Source: a virus. Taken from it: a stretch of DNA of 59,460 nt. The notes under the pieces were generated by a model, which made no database searches, was not told where the DNA came from, and saw only the letters and a list, made by a program, of their open reading frames with translations. The stretch is taken from positions 1 through 59,460 of IMG/VR virus record IMGVR_UViG_3300022818_000179; one strand, written 5' to 3'. Of this stretch, positions 1 through 7,000 are shown piece after piece (the first letter of the stretch is position 1; every line of letters starts with the position of its first letter). A program made the position numbers and the translations under genes.

Positions 1-152
1 CCAAGTGGTGTAAATTGAATGATGAACGTAGTTATTTTCATCATCACTTCAAAAAATGAATCAAATAAGCGGGTAAGCATTTGTTGCTTTTCAGTTTGAA
101 TTTGTGTGATAAAAAAGCCAAACAGAATGGCAAAGAAAATCACAGGAAGAAA
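1..152 (-). pseudogene. Dicarboxylate/amino acid:cation symporter fragment
   Basis: Read on the minus strand, this edge stretch encodes an open frame of about 50 residues. It begins FLPVIFFAILFGFFITQ and continues through a segment ending IIQFTPLG. That pattern resembles an internal transmembrane section of the DAACS (GltP/DctA-like) sodium:dicarboxylate symporters, which import C4-dicarboxylates or glutamate across the inner membrane. A minus-strand stop at 153-155 cuts it off on its N-terminal side and the window edge cuts it on the other. No start codon is visible. It has opposite orientation to every neighbour and no link to phage biology, so I read it as a foreign or chimeric piece joined near position 150. 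The family call rests on a short stretch. Confidence 0.55.
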
Positions 153-169
153 TCATGAGAGGGCACGGC

Positions 170-397
170 ATGAATCCAGCCCAGGTTATCCCAAAATGTC
201 CTCAATGCCAAGCTCCCATGAGACTGGTTGAGGGGAAAAGAGGTCTATTCTGGAGTTGCCCAAATTGGTCAAAAACAAAATGTCCAGGGAAAAATATTGA
301 TTTTTTTGACATAAACGGCAATCCTATGGATAGTCAAATTAGGGCAGAAAACACTGCGGAGGTTTCGTCTGGACCAGACGGATCTATCCCGTTTTAG
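170..397 (+). CDS. Small zinc-ribbon protein with SSB-like C-terminal tip
   Basis: A 75-residue protein (start ATG at 170; an in-frame ATG at 155 would add five residues). It holds a four-cysteine zinc ribbon, CPQC near the N-terminus and a second cysteine pair about 20-30 residues later, around SCPNWSKTKCPG. This is the type found at the C-terminus of bacterial topoisomerase I and in small phage DNA-binding proteins. The last residues, GPDGSIPF, resemble the acidic-IPF tail that SSB proteins use to recruit replication partners, whereas the SSB of this phage (5429-5854) lacks one. It sits just upstream of the replication initiator and loader genes, so a role at the replication fork is a reasonable inference. 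The exact function is unknown. Confidence 0.7.
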   Translation: MNPAQVIPKCPQCQAPMRLVEGKRGLFWSCPNWSKTKCPGKNIDFFDINGNPMDSQIRAENTAEVSSGPDGSIPF

Positions 398-404
398 TAA
401 AAGA

Positions 405-434
405 GGGGGGCCATCTGAAATACGGTGGCTCCCC
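405..434. terminator. Strong hairpin between zinc-ribbon and initiator genes
   Basis: GGGGGGCCA (405-413) pairs with TGGCTCCCC (426-434), giving nine pairs including one G-U across a 12-nt loop. Downstream comes AACGCG and then four T residues, so it could be a weak intrinsic terminator or a structure that controls translation of the gene starting at 445. The T run is displaced, so terminator activity is uncertain. Confidence 0.45.
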
Positions 435-444
435 AACGCGTTTT

Positions 445-1245
445 ATGGATAAATTTCCAGGTTTCCCAAAAGAGCCATCAAACAATTATTGGCCATATCC
501 AAAGGCCCTAAATGGTTGGTGGCACGCCCTAACAGGGAGCGAGCAAAAGGTTCTCGACTATATCCTTCGTCATACCTGGGGATTTAAAAAAACCGCAGAC
601 AGAATTTCCTACAGCCAATTTATTGGCGGAATAAGAAACTGTGACAAGGGGTGTGGGATTGTAAGTCCAACAACTCTCTCTAATGCGATAAAGGGACTGA
701 TTGACAAAGGGTTCGTTAGCAAAAAGGGTGGAAAAATTACTGGTAAGGCTTCAGAATATTCTCTCTCTTTTGCGAACATGGAAGAGGAAAACTATGACCT
801 TCCACCTCTACAGAATCTGGAGAGGGGGTCTACAGAAACTGTAGAGCCTACCTCTACAGAAACTGTAGACACAATAAAGGAGACTACAATAAATGATACC
901 AATAAAGAACTATATATAAGAATTTTTGACTTTTGGAATTCTAAAGAAATAATAAAACATAAGTTCATTGACGGAGATATGAAAAAAGCAATTAATAAAA
1001 GAATAAAAAACTATTGCGAAGGAGAGATCACACAAGCAATTTCTAATTACTCAGAAATATTGTTCTCGGACAAATATTTTTTTAAATATAAATGGACGTT
1101 GACCGATTTTTTGCAACGTGGTTTCGACAAGTTTAAAGACTTGGAAACCGCCAAGCAGAATTATACGGCAAACAAAAAAATTGGAGGATTTATCCACCCT
1201 AATCAGCCAGAGAAAGGCAAATATGATGACCTCGTTGAGAGATAG
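445..1245 (+). CDS. Winged-helix replication initiator-like protein
   Basis: A 266-residue protein. Residues 20-110 look like the winged-helix domain of phage replication protein O/RepO_N: an ALTGSEQKVLDYILRHTWGF helix, then a wing region around GIVSPTTLSNAIKGLIDKGF. A linker rich in Ser/Thr/Glu (residues 125-155) leads to a C-terminal helical part around DFLQRGFDKFKDLETA that resembles DnaD/initiator C-terminal domains. Such proteins bind the phage origin and recruit a helicase loader, and a DnaC-like loader overlaps this gene's end by 23 nt. The immediate coupling supports an initiator-loader pair. Family assignment is from pattern only; no origin iterons were recognised in the gene. Confidence 0.7.
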   Translation: MDKFPGFPKEPSNNYWPYPKALNGWWHALTGSEQKVLDYILRHTWGFKKTADRISYSQFIGGIRNCDKGCGIVSPTTLSNAIKGLIDKGFVSKKGGKITGKASEYSLSFANMEEENYDLPPLQNLERGSTETVEPTSTETVDTIKETTINDTNKELYIRIFDFWNSKEIIKHKFIDGDMKKAINKRIKNYCEGEITQAISNYSEILFSDKYFFKYKWTLTDFLQRGFDKFKDLETAKQNYTANKKIGGFIHPNQPEKGKYDDLVER

Positions 1246-1900
1246 GCCGCCGAAACCAGAATCAGACAAAATCTGCCCCCTCTGCGGAAAGAAACTGGAG
1301 CCAGAGTGGGGATGGAACGATTGGGAGATTCCAGAGATTCATCGAGAATGCGAACAGAAAATAGAATATTATAAAAGGCTTGGAATAGACAAAAGATATT
1401 GGCTTTTACCAGAATTTAAAATAGAAGAAGGGAACAAAAAAGCATGGGAAGCCGTTGAAGACTTTATAAAAAATAATGGACCAAAAGGATTGTTTTTGTT
1501 CGGAGGGGCAGGCACGGGGAAAACCCACCTTGTAACAAAAATTGCTCAGGAAGTAGATATGGAAACAAAGCTGATTAAGTTTCCAGAACTGATTATGAGA
1601 CTGAAGGGAAATTTCGACGGATCAAGCTATGAAAACGAAAGCATTATCGAAAACCTGGCAAATATAAATCTACTCATTATTGACGATATTGGAGCTGAAA
1701 AGGCAAGCGAATGGGTTTCAGAAATAATATATATTTTGATTGACAAAAGATATTCAAATATGAAAACAACAGTCATTACAAGCAACTTCACGCCTCAAGA
1801 ATTGGCAGAAAGAGTTGGCGATAGAATTGTGTCACGTATTTCCGAAATGTGTAGAATCATCGAAATTAAGACAAGTGACAAAAGAAAGGGGGTGAAATAA
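1223..1900 (+). CDS. DnaC-like helicase loader, AAA+ ATPase
   Basis: About 225 residues from ATG 1223. I preferred this start to a longer frame from 1118 because that extension lies inside the preceding gene. A small zinc-binding head (CPLCG, then a later HRECEQ) precedes an AAA+ core. The core has Walker A GGAGTGKTH, Walker B LLIIDDIG and a sensor-like stretch VITSNFTPQEL, followed by a C-terminal RIVSRISEMC segment. This is the architecture of DnaC/IstB-type loaders that place the replicative helicase at origins. No helicase gene is seen in the window, so it probably loads the host DnaB or one encoded outside. The gene ends just before an SPFH gene, with a good GGGGGTG ribosome site between them. 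Confidence 0.85.
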   Translation: MMTSLRDRPPKPESDKICPLCGKKLEPEWGWNDWEIPEIHRECEQKIEYYKRLGIDKRYWLLPEFKIEEGNKKAWEAVEDFIKNNGPKGLFLFGGAGTGKTHLVTKIAQEVDMETKLIKFPELIMRLKGNFDGSSYENESIIENLANINLLIIDDIGAEKASEWVSEIIYILIDKRYSNMKTTVITSNFTPQELAERVGDRIVSRISEMCRIIEIKTSDKRKGVK

Positions 1901-1903
1901 AAA

Positions 1904-2730
1904 ATGAAAGACAATAATACAGAATCAACATTTACGATTGAAACATCGTCAATAAAAACATCATAGCGTTTCATTCTTGAGGCTAATTCTTTATCAATAT
2001 CTTGTTTCAACTTTGGTCGTTCTTTCAAAATATTCTCAGCAGTTTTTTTAGCAACAGCCGCTTTAACAACTTCTGAAACTGCTGGTCTCAAGATTGTGTC
2101 TTCTACAATCTGGTTATCGCCGATTTTTTGGAAAATATCTTGAGCCTTTTTAGCATCAATGTGATAATTAACCACGATGTCGGTGCTAACTGTTTGCAAA
2201 TCGCTACTTCCCGCTTCAGCTTTGACTTCTGTTTTTAAAACACGGCTATTCATGATAGTTACGTTCTCAAAAAGGCTTGGAAGCTTTATGTTCATTCCTG
2301 GTTGCATCACTCCAACAACTGCTCCGAAGCGAGTTTTGACTCCAACTGATCCTGCTGGAACAGATACAAACATTGAAATAAACTCAATTAGAATAAAAAG
2401 TCCAATTATTATTCCAACCAACCCTTTAAAAATCTGTTCTCCTGTTAATGTTGTTTCTCACAAGAATTTAACGTGGCCATTGAGCAAAAACAAGTCGCAG
2501 AACAAAATGCAAAAAAAGCTCAATATATTGCCAACCAAGCTCTAAAAGATGCAGAAGCGGCAGTAAACAAGGCAAGAGGTGAAGCTGACTCACAAAAACT
2601 ACAACAGCAAACCTTAACATCTGAAATTTTACAAAAAATGTGGATTCAACAATGGAATGGAGTTTTGCCAGTTTACATGTTAGGAAGCGATACTAATATG
2701 ATGATGCAGATTCCAACAGGGCAGAAATAG
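1904..2730 (+). pseudogene. SPFH/prohibitin-family membrane protein, broken by an inversion
   Basis: The first 17 nt (ATG 1904, after a GGGGGTG ribosome site) and the last part (from about 2459) read on +, but the middle reads on minus. On minus it encodes a membrane anchor (GIIIGLFILIEFISMFVSVP) and the SPFH core (VGVKTRFG, then DDVSIVNVD). On + the tail continues FSQEFNVAIEQKQVAEQNAK, a coiled coil typical of prohibitins. Restoring the segment gives a protein of about 275 residues starting MKDNNTETTLTGEQIFKGLV, except that one base is missing at the right junction (827 nt instead of 828). SPFH proteins form ring scaffolds at membranes and can modulate proteases. A phage copy may affect the host envelope (inference). 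As written the gene cannot make a full protein. Confidence 0.85.
1921..2458. repeat. In-place inverted segment with 12-bp inverted arms (inversion 1)
   Basis: Left arm AGAATCAACATT (1921-1932) and right arm AATGTTGTTTCT (2447-2458) are inverted copies with 11 of 12 matches. The 538 bp between the outer ends carry the central SPFH coding region in the wrong orientation. Flipping it restores the 5' frame exactly and the 3' frame apart from one missing nucleotide in the arm. See the findings for interpretation. Confidence 0.85.
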
Positions 2731-2738
2731 TTTTTATA

Positions 2739-2762
2739 CTCAGATCATTAGGGTGATCTGAG
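2739..2762. promoter_or_regulatory. Hairpin over the start of the next gene
   Basis: CTCAGATCA (2739-2747) pairs perfectly with TGATCTGAG (2754-2762). The loop is TTAGGG, and the stem ends two bases before ATG 2765. The only purine-rich ribosome-binding candidate (GGGTG) lies in the loop and stem. The structure could therefore mask or present the start site, or terminate the SPFH transcript. T5 lies before rather than after the stem, which argues against a + strand terminator. Confidence 0.45.
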
Positions 2763-2764
2763 AT

Positions 2765-2968
2765 ATGGAAATAAAAGTTAAAATACCAAATACAAATCCA
2801 TCTGAGGTAATTTATCGTTACAAAAATAGAGAATTCTATTTATTAGGAAAAGACGTAAAAGAATTTTTTTCTCAGATAGGAGGGGCATCCATTTTTTCAA
2901 TAGTTCATGGAATGAGGTTCAAAGAATTAAATTGGAAAGTAAGAAAAAATAAGAAAGGCGGTGATTAA
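2765..2968 (+). CDS. Hypothetical protein, 67 aa
   Basis: A short basic protein beginning MEIKVKIPNTNPSEVIYRYK. I do not recognise a family. It looks like one small mixed alpha/beta domain with a Lys-rich end. It starts right after a 9-bp hairpin and its stop overlaps the ribosome-site region (GGCGGTGA) of the following gene, so it is probably translated in one operon with the replication genes. Coding support comes from the spacing and compact packing only. Confidence 0.55.
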   Translation: MEIKVKIPNTNPSEVIYRYKNREFYLLGKDVKEFFSQIGGASIFSIVHGMRFKELNWKVRKNKKGGD

Positions 2969-2975
2969 AAAAATT

Positions 2976-3296
2976 ATGGATATACGAAATCAAAAATGGG
3001 TTGAAACAGAAAAGCATTTAATGCTCCAGCTTCACCAGCCATTCTGGGGAGCGTGGAAAAAATATAATTGGCCAGAGAGAATTGAGGGAATAGGGGTTTC
3101 AGTCGAAGCCATAGAAAAAGCACTTGAACTAAAGAAAAAAATCTTGGTTCACATTATGAAATATGGCACATACGAAATTACACCAGAAAAAGCTCTCAAG
3201 GTTGCCAGTAATTATAAATTTATTGCCCGCGATCAAAAACCAATTCTTGTTATCCCAAGAAACGAGTTTTACAAAGTAGTGCAAGTAAATAAATAA
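2976..3296 (+). CDS. Hypothetical protein, 106 aa
   Basis: I chose ATG 2976 over a GTG at 2961 because the purine-rich AAGGCGGTG lies an appropriate distance upstream. The protein starts MDIRNQKWVETEKHLMLQLH and has a middle helix with VSVEAIEKALELKKKILVHI. It ends in a short beta-rich part, with no cysteine pairs or membrane segments. No family recognised. It lies in the early block between the SPFH gene and a zinc-finger gene. Confidence 0.6.
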   Translation: MDIRNQKWVETEKHLMLQLHQPFWGAWKKYNWPERIEGIGVSVEAIEKALELKKKILVHIMKYGTYEITPEKALKVASNYKFIARDQKPILVIPRNEFYKVVQVNK

Positions 3297-3301
3297 TAAA
3301 A

Positions 3302-3715
3302 ATGTACGGAAAACCAGAATACGATCAAATGGCCGACACTTTTCTCTGCGAATATCCAGAAAACGGAGGAATTTGTGGGAAATGGTGTCGAGACCTGGTA
3401 AGACATGTTACAAGAAGGCATAGAATCCCAATTAGGGAATATAAGCAACTAATGGGAATAAAAATGAACGAGCCGCTCTTGTCTCAAAGAACGATTGAGA
3501 AACTGAGAAATGCTCTTGTAAAGAGAAACTATTTCCATGCGATTATCGAACTTGGCAAGGGAACAAGAATGAAAAAGGGAGAAAACAAAGTACAAAGCTA
3601 TGCCAGACCAGCTCAAGAGCAACCTAGATTAAAAAAACTTTGGAAAATTAGAGAGGAAAAAAAGAAAAGAAAATTAAATTATTTGAATCAAAAAGCCAAA
3701 GTTTCCAAACCATGA
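3302..3715 (+). CDS. MucR/ROS-like zinc-finger protein
   Basis: A 137-residue basic protein. Residues 15-50 carry cysteines followed by a VRHVTRRHRIPIREYKQLMG-like stretch. That is close to the single finger of the MucR/Ros family (two Cys, two His in a helix, then a conserved YK..MG turn), which binds AT-rich DNA. The C-terminal third is Lys/Arg-rich (KKLWKIREEKKKRK) and probably adds nonspecific DNA contact. Family members are transcription regulators or small phage DNA-binding proteins. Its stop overlaps the start of the CAP-domain gene by four bases. The exact metal ligands are not certain because there are extra cysteines. Confidence 0.6.
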   Translation: MYGKPEYDQMADTFLCEYPENGGICGKWCRDLVRHVTRRHRIPIREYKQLMGIKMNEPLLSQRTIEKLRNALVKRNYFHAIIELGKGTRMKKGENKVQSYARPAQEQPRLKKLWKIREEKKKRKLNYLNQKAKVSKP

Positions 3716-4206
3716 AAAAATTTATCTTAAACACAATAATTTTAGCTATCTTTGTTTTTGTCTTTGTTACCATCTGCATGATTCTATGTTTTGTGCAGTC
3801 TAAGCCAAAGAAGATAATTCGCCCCTTGTCATTCCCAATGTCTGGGTTTAAAATGGAATATGATATAAATAGATTTAGGGAAGAAAACAACCTGAGCTTT
3901 TTATATGAAGATCAAAATTTATGCAGCCTGGCTAAGGAGCGGGCAGATTATTTGAATAATAATCCTCAAGATTGGTCGCATAATGGTTTTTTTCTTCTCG
4001 CACCTGGTTTCTTTCACCAAAATAAATATATTTATAATCGTATAGGCGAAAACCTAGCAGTAGGTTTTTCAAGTGAAGAAAATATTTTAACTGCATGGTT
4101 AAACTCCAAAACACATAGGGACAACCTGGAAAAGAAGGAGTATAATACTATGTGTGTAGCTATAAATAGTGGCTACGTGGTTTTAATCCTCGGTCAAAAG
4201 ATTTAG
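3712..4206 (+). CDS. Membrane-anchored CAP-domain (SCP/PR1-like) protein
   Basis: A 164-residue protein with one N-terminal membrane helix (residues 5-29), so it is probably exported and anchored. A CAP/SCP fold follows: NRFREENNLSFLYEDQNLC, then WSHNG (His90), IGENLA (Glu113) and the family signature THRDNL (His135). These match the conserved His-Glu-His cleft of bacterial CAP proteins. Bacterial members are secreted, often at the cell envelope, and their chemistry is poorly known. A phage copy facing the periplasm or outside could take part in envelope remodelling or lysis (inference). It overlaps the preceding zinc-finger gene by 4 bp and sits among replication genes, not with tail or lysis genes. 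Confidence 0.8.
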   Translation: MKKFILNTIILAIFVFVFVTICMILCFVQSKPKKIIRPLSFPMSGFKMEYDINRFREENNLSFLYEDQNLCSLAKERADYLNNNPQDWSHNGFFLLAPGFFHQNKYIYNRIGENLAVGFSSEENILTAWLNSKTHRDNLEKKEYNTMCVAINSGYVVLILGQKI

Positions 4207-4211
4207 AAAAT

Positions 4212-4454
4212 ATGGATGAAGATTTATATAAAACTACCAGTTTCAAAATTGCTGCGTGGTTTATCACCAATGATATTCAGTGCATCGGAGTAGAATGGGG
4301 AACAAAGACAGCAAAGTTTGTTTTCCCTAATTTCGAAGGCAGGGAACAACTAGAGAGAGACTTCTATCAAGATAGGCTTCTTCTTAAATATATTACAGCA
4401 GAAAAAGAACTAAAGGCAATGATGTACGCGGACAAAGAACCAGAAAAATATTAA
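4212..4454 (+). CDS. Hypothetical protein, 80 aa
   Basis: A small acidic protein starting MDEDLYKTTSFKIAAWFITN, with a region suggesting two beta strands (IQCIGVEWGTKTAKFVFP) before a helical tail. I recognise the general look of small phage proteins of unknown role encoded next to recombinases. It begins six bases after the CAP-domain gene and ends six bases before the RecA-like gene. No family or function can be assigned. Confidence 0.6.
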   Translation: MDEDLYKTTSFKIAAWFITNDIQCIGVEWGTKTAKFVFPNFEGREQLERDFYQDRLLLKYITAEKELKAMMYADKEPEKY

Positions 4455-4459
4455 AATTT

Positions 4460-5425
4460 ATGAAAAGCGACATTGACAAAATTGTCGCCGAAATCAACAA
4501 AAAATTCGGCGATCATACGATAGGAAGAGTTACGGATATGCCTCTTGTAGATATTAAGAGAATTTCTTCAGGATCTCCATATGTCGATTGGGCCTTGGGA
4601 GGCGGATGGCCCCTTGGAAGAACAATTGAGCTTTACGGTCCATTTTCTTCGGGAAAAACATTGGTAGCTCTTCGGACGGTGGCCGAAGCTCAAAAAAAGG
4701 GCTTGACCTGCGTTTATTTTGATGCCGAAAATACATTTGATAAAGAATTTGCAACTAAAATAGGAGTAAAAATGGATGAACTTATTCTTTCTACGGTTTC
4801 AAACGGAGAACAGCTTTTCAACATGATCGAGAAAATATTGGGAAGTAATGTTGCAATAATCGTCGTCGATTCAGTAGCGGGACTTGTTCCGACCTATGAG
4901 GAAGAAAACGAAATGGAAAAACAAACAATCGGACTTCACGCAAGACTCATGAGCAAGGGTTTAAGAAAAATAACGGCAAAAGCAGCTCAAAATCAAACTC
5001 TAGTAATGTTTGTTAATCAGATCAGAGAGAAACCGACTATGTATGGCAACCCAAATATAACAACAGGAGGTAGAGCATTGGGATTTTATTCCTCAATTCG
5101 CATGGAAGTAAATCGCGGAGAAATTTTGGTTGATGGGAATAAAAAACCGATAGGACAAGAAGTCAAGTTTAAAGTTACCAAATCTAAAGTTTCCGCCCCA
5201 TATAAAGACGGCTACTTTATTTTTTACCATTTTGACAAAATGAATCCACGACCCGAATTATTCGATAAAGCCGACGAGTTGGTTTCCATGTTGCTTCTCA
5301 ATGGTAAAATAACCCGAAGGGGAGGATATTACGATATTTTAGGGCAAACTTTTCAGGGAAAAGAAGCATTGCTTGAAGAAATAAGAAAAAACAAACCTTT
5401 TCAAGAAAAATTGCTCAAATTATAA
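4460..5425 (+). CDS. RecA/UvsX-like recombinase
   Basis: A 321-residue RecA-fold ATPase. Walker A is GPFSSGKT (residues 60-67), the catalytic-Glu region follows in YFDAENTFD, and Walker B is VAIIVVDSVAGLVP. A QNQTLVMFVNQIREK stretch matches the RecA L2-proximal region ending in the conserved NQIR motif. The gene lacks the long C-terminal domain of cellular RecA and carries instead a short winged tail (GKITRRGGYYDILGQ), as in UvsX-type phage recombinases. It should form filaments on single-stranded DNA and drive strand exchange. The SSB gene follows after three bases and a PD-(D/E)XK nuclease comes two genes later, forming a recombination module. Confidence 0.9.
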   Translation: MKSDIDKIVAEINKKFGDHTIGRVTDMPLVDIKRISSGSPYVDWALGGGWPLGRTIELYGPFSSGKTLVALRTVAEAQKKGLTCVYFDAENTFDKEFATKIGVKMDELILSTVSNGEQLFNMIEKILGSNVAIIVVDSVAGLVPTYEEENEMEKQTIGLHARLMSKGLRKITAKAAQNQTLVMFVNQIREKPTMYGNPNITTGGRALGFYSSIRMEVNRGEILVDGNKKPIGQEVKFKVTKSKVSAPYKDGYFIFYHFDKMNPRPELFDKADELVSMLLLNGKITRRGGYYDILGQTFQGKEALLEEIRKNKPFQEKLLKL

Positions 5426-5428
5426 AAT

Positions 5429-5854
5429 ATGTCAAGAAGTCTTAATCTTGTTCAATTGATAGGAAATGTCACAAAGGATCCAGTGGTTAAAGTTACAACA
5501 AATGGTTCGACAGTTGCCACTTTCAGCGTCGCAACAAATAGAACATGGAAAGATGCCGCGGGACAACAAAACACCGAAGCAACTTTTCACCGCATTGTTT
5601 CTTGGGGAAAATTGGCAGAAATTTGTCAATTGATGGTTAAGTCGGGAACAAAGCTATATATTGCTGGCAGATTATCTACTAGACGCTGGACAGATGCGGC
5701 AAGCCTAGAACATGTTATAACTGAAGTCGTTGCAGATGAAGTTATAGTCCTTAGTCGACCAGAAACTCACGAAACAACAAAGGAATATTCTGGAAATTCT
5801 CCATATCCGCAAGTATCAACTCCAGAATCAATTGTGGGCGGACCAATATCATAA
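5429..5854 (+). CDS. ssb: Single-stranded DNA-binding protein
   Basis: A 141-residue protein with a full OB-fold SSB domain: LNLVQLIGNVTKDPVVK at the start, then FSVATNRTW and FHRIVSWGKLAEIC. A beta strand KLYIAGRLSTRRW follows, as in bacterial SSB. It binds ssDNA during replication and recombination. The C-terminus is only about 30 residues and ends VGGPIS, so the acidic DDDIPF-type tip that recruits partners is missing. A similar tip is on the small zinc-ribbon protein at 170-397. It directly follows the RecA-like gene. Confidence 0.92.
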   Translation: MSRSLNLVQLIGNVTKDPVVKVTTNGSTVATFSVATNRTWKDAAGQQNTEATFHRIVSWGKLAEICQLMVKSGTKLYIAGRLSTRRWTDAASLEHVITEVVADEVIVLSRPETHETTKEYSGNSPYPQVSTPESIVGGPIS

Positions 5855-5872
5855 GCGAGGGGGTGAAAAAAT

Positions 5873-6076
5873 ATGTTTTTAATCTCTCCAACCTTTGCAG
5901 TTGAAGCAAAACAATCAATTGCGGGAAGCTCAGCTGAAATTTTATCTCCTGGTACAGATTTCATGACCAGCATGATTCTTGGGTTTTTCCTAATGATTAT
6001 TCTAGTCGTGGTCATAATGGGAGTCTATAAAATTTTTCCTAAAAAAATTGAAAAATTGGCAAAAAAAAGAAATTAA
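5873..6076 (+). CDS. Single-pass membrane protein, 67 aa
   Basis: Strong GGGGGTGAAAAAAT ribosome site before ATG 5873. The first residues (MFLISPTFAVEA) could be a short signal, then one clear membrane helix (SMILGFFLMIILVVVIMGVY) and a Lys-rich cytoplasmic tail (KKIEKLAKKRN). The role is unknown. A signal-like N-terminus and one membrane span would suit a holin-type or anchor protein, but nothing else supports lysis here. Its end overlaps the following nuclease gene by 29 bases. Confidence 0.65.
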   Translation: MFLISPTFAVEAKQSIAGSSAEILSPGTDFMTSMILGFFLMIILVVVIMGVYKIFPKKIEKLAKKRN

Positions 6077-6344
6077 AGATTCTAAATCCTTTGGAGGGAA
6101 ACGTACTCCGAGAAGCGGAGGATTATATTTTTCTCCAGGAGATGTAAAAGTAGATCAGTTTTTAATAGACTGTAAAACAACAGATCACAAGGGATTTACA
6201 GTAACAAAAGACATATGGGAAAAAATATATAATGAGGCGTTGAAATGTCGTAAAATGCCTTGTCTCTCAGTTCTTCTAAACAAATCTGGGACAGAATTTG
6301 TTGTCCTTGACAAAAATGACTTCTTGTCTTTCTTCAAAGAATAG
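6048..6344 (+). CDS. PD-(D/E)XK-type nuclease, Holliday-resolvase-like
   Basis: A 98-residue protein, taken from a TTG start at 6048 because the upstream residues (NWQKKEIKDSKSFGGKRTPR) match the start of this small nuclease family. The sequence then reads SGGLYFSPGDVKVDQFLIDC and KTT, giving an acidic residue in GDV and the D-x-K of the catalytic core. A helix KDIWEKIYNEALKC and final beta strands complete the small fold. Such proteins in phages resemble archaeal Hjc/RecB-like nucleases and usually act in recombination or as resolvases. It sits beside RecA and SSB. It overlaps the membrane-protein gene upstream, so translation may be coupled. Confidence 0.7.
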   Translation: MKNWQKKEIKDSKSFGGKRTPRSGGLYFSPGDVKVDQFLIDCKTTDHKGFTVTKDIWEKIYNEALKCRKMPCLSVLLNKSGTEFVVLDKNDFLSFFKE

Positions 6345-6386
6345 TGTTAAAATAAAAGAATAGGTTATTTTTTTAGGTTAAGTTTT

Positions 6387-6743
6387 ATGTTTTGTCTCAC
6401 CTGTCTATCACTTATAGTATATTTTGCAATTTTAGGAATATTCTTCCCAAGCAAGAGGAAATTCATTAAAGAAGCAATTCGTTGTTTCTGGATGAAGGCT
6501 ACGGGAAAACATTGTACCGACGCTTTCGACGACCTTATTCATAACCGATTCTGCATGTGGCTCCTTGAACATAAACATCGTACCCTTGCCAATTTCTTCG
6601 GTCCAAAGAGACGATTTGACGCTTTAGTGATAACCAGTTTTATTATATTTGCGGTCCTAAATATTTATTTATTTTATCTACTCATTACCTTTTTACAAAA
6701 TCCTCCTTGTAAAGCTGCTAGTGCCTGTAGAATAAAAATATGA
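6387..6743 (+). CDS. Two-helix membrane protein, 118 aa
   Basis: An N-terminal hydrophobic stretch (SLIVYFAILGIFF), a soluble basic and cysteine-containing middle (about residues 25-70), and a second hydrophobic stretch (ALVITSFIIFAVLNIYLFYL) suggest two membrane spans with a loop between them. The start lies after an AT-rich leader ending TAGGTTAAGTTTT, with no Shine-Dalgarno. No family recognised. The stop overlaps the following start as ATGA. Confidence 0.6.
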   Translation: MFCLTCLSLIVYFAILGIFFPSKRKFIKEAIRCFWMKATGKHCTDAFDDLIHNRFCMWLLEHKHRTLANFFGPKRRFDALVITSFIIFAVLNIYLFYLLITFLQNPPCKAASACRIKI

Positions 6744-7000
6744 AAATATACCAATACGACAACATAAAGGATGCCAACAAAACCCTGTTCAATTTTTTAA
6801 AGAACAGTGTTCCAGTTTCCCACGTTGCCGTAGCATCGGTTAAAGACGTGCCGAACTTCTTTATCTTTGCTGACGTGAAAGTGGCGGAAAAACCCAAAGC
6901 TAAGCTCCCCAAGAAAGAGAAAAAAACGGAAGCTAAAGCCACGGTAGCCAAAACCGAACCAAGCAAGGAGAAGAAACCTGAAGCAAAACTAAATGAATAA
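6740..7000 (+). CDS. Hypothetical protein with Lys/Ala-rich tail, 86 aa
   Basis: The first 50 residues (MKIYQYDNIKDANKTLFNFL onward) look folded. The rest is a low-complexity Lys/Glu/Ala/Pro tail (from about residue 53: KPKAKLPKKEKKTEAKATV). It is probably an intrinsically disordered basic extension that could bind nucleic acid. It has an ATGA start overlap with the membrane-protein gene and an 8-bp overlap with the next zinc-ribbon gene. Function unknown. Confidence 0.6.
   Translation: MKIYQYDNIKDANKTLFNFLKNSVPVSHVAVASVKDVPNFFIFADVKVAEKPKAKLPKKEKKTEAKATVAKTEPSKEKKPEAKLNE

Noticed and set aside
1795-2421. Minus-strand SPFH frame as a complete gene
   Set aside because: Its start and tail are on the + strand outside the inverted arms; the minus frame beyond the break reads as non-family residues.
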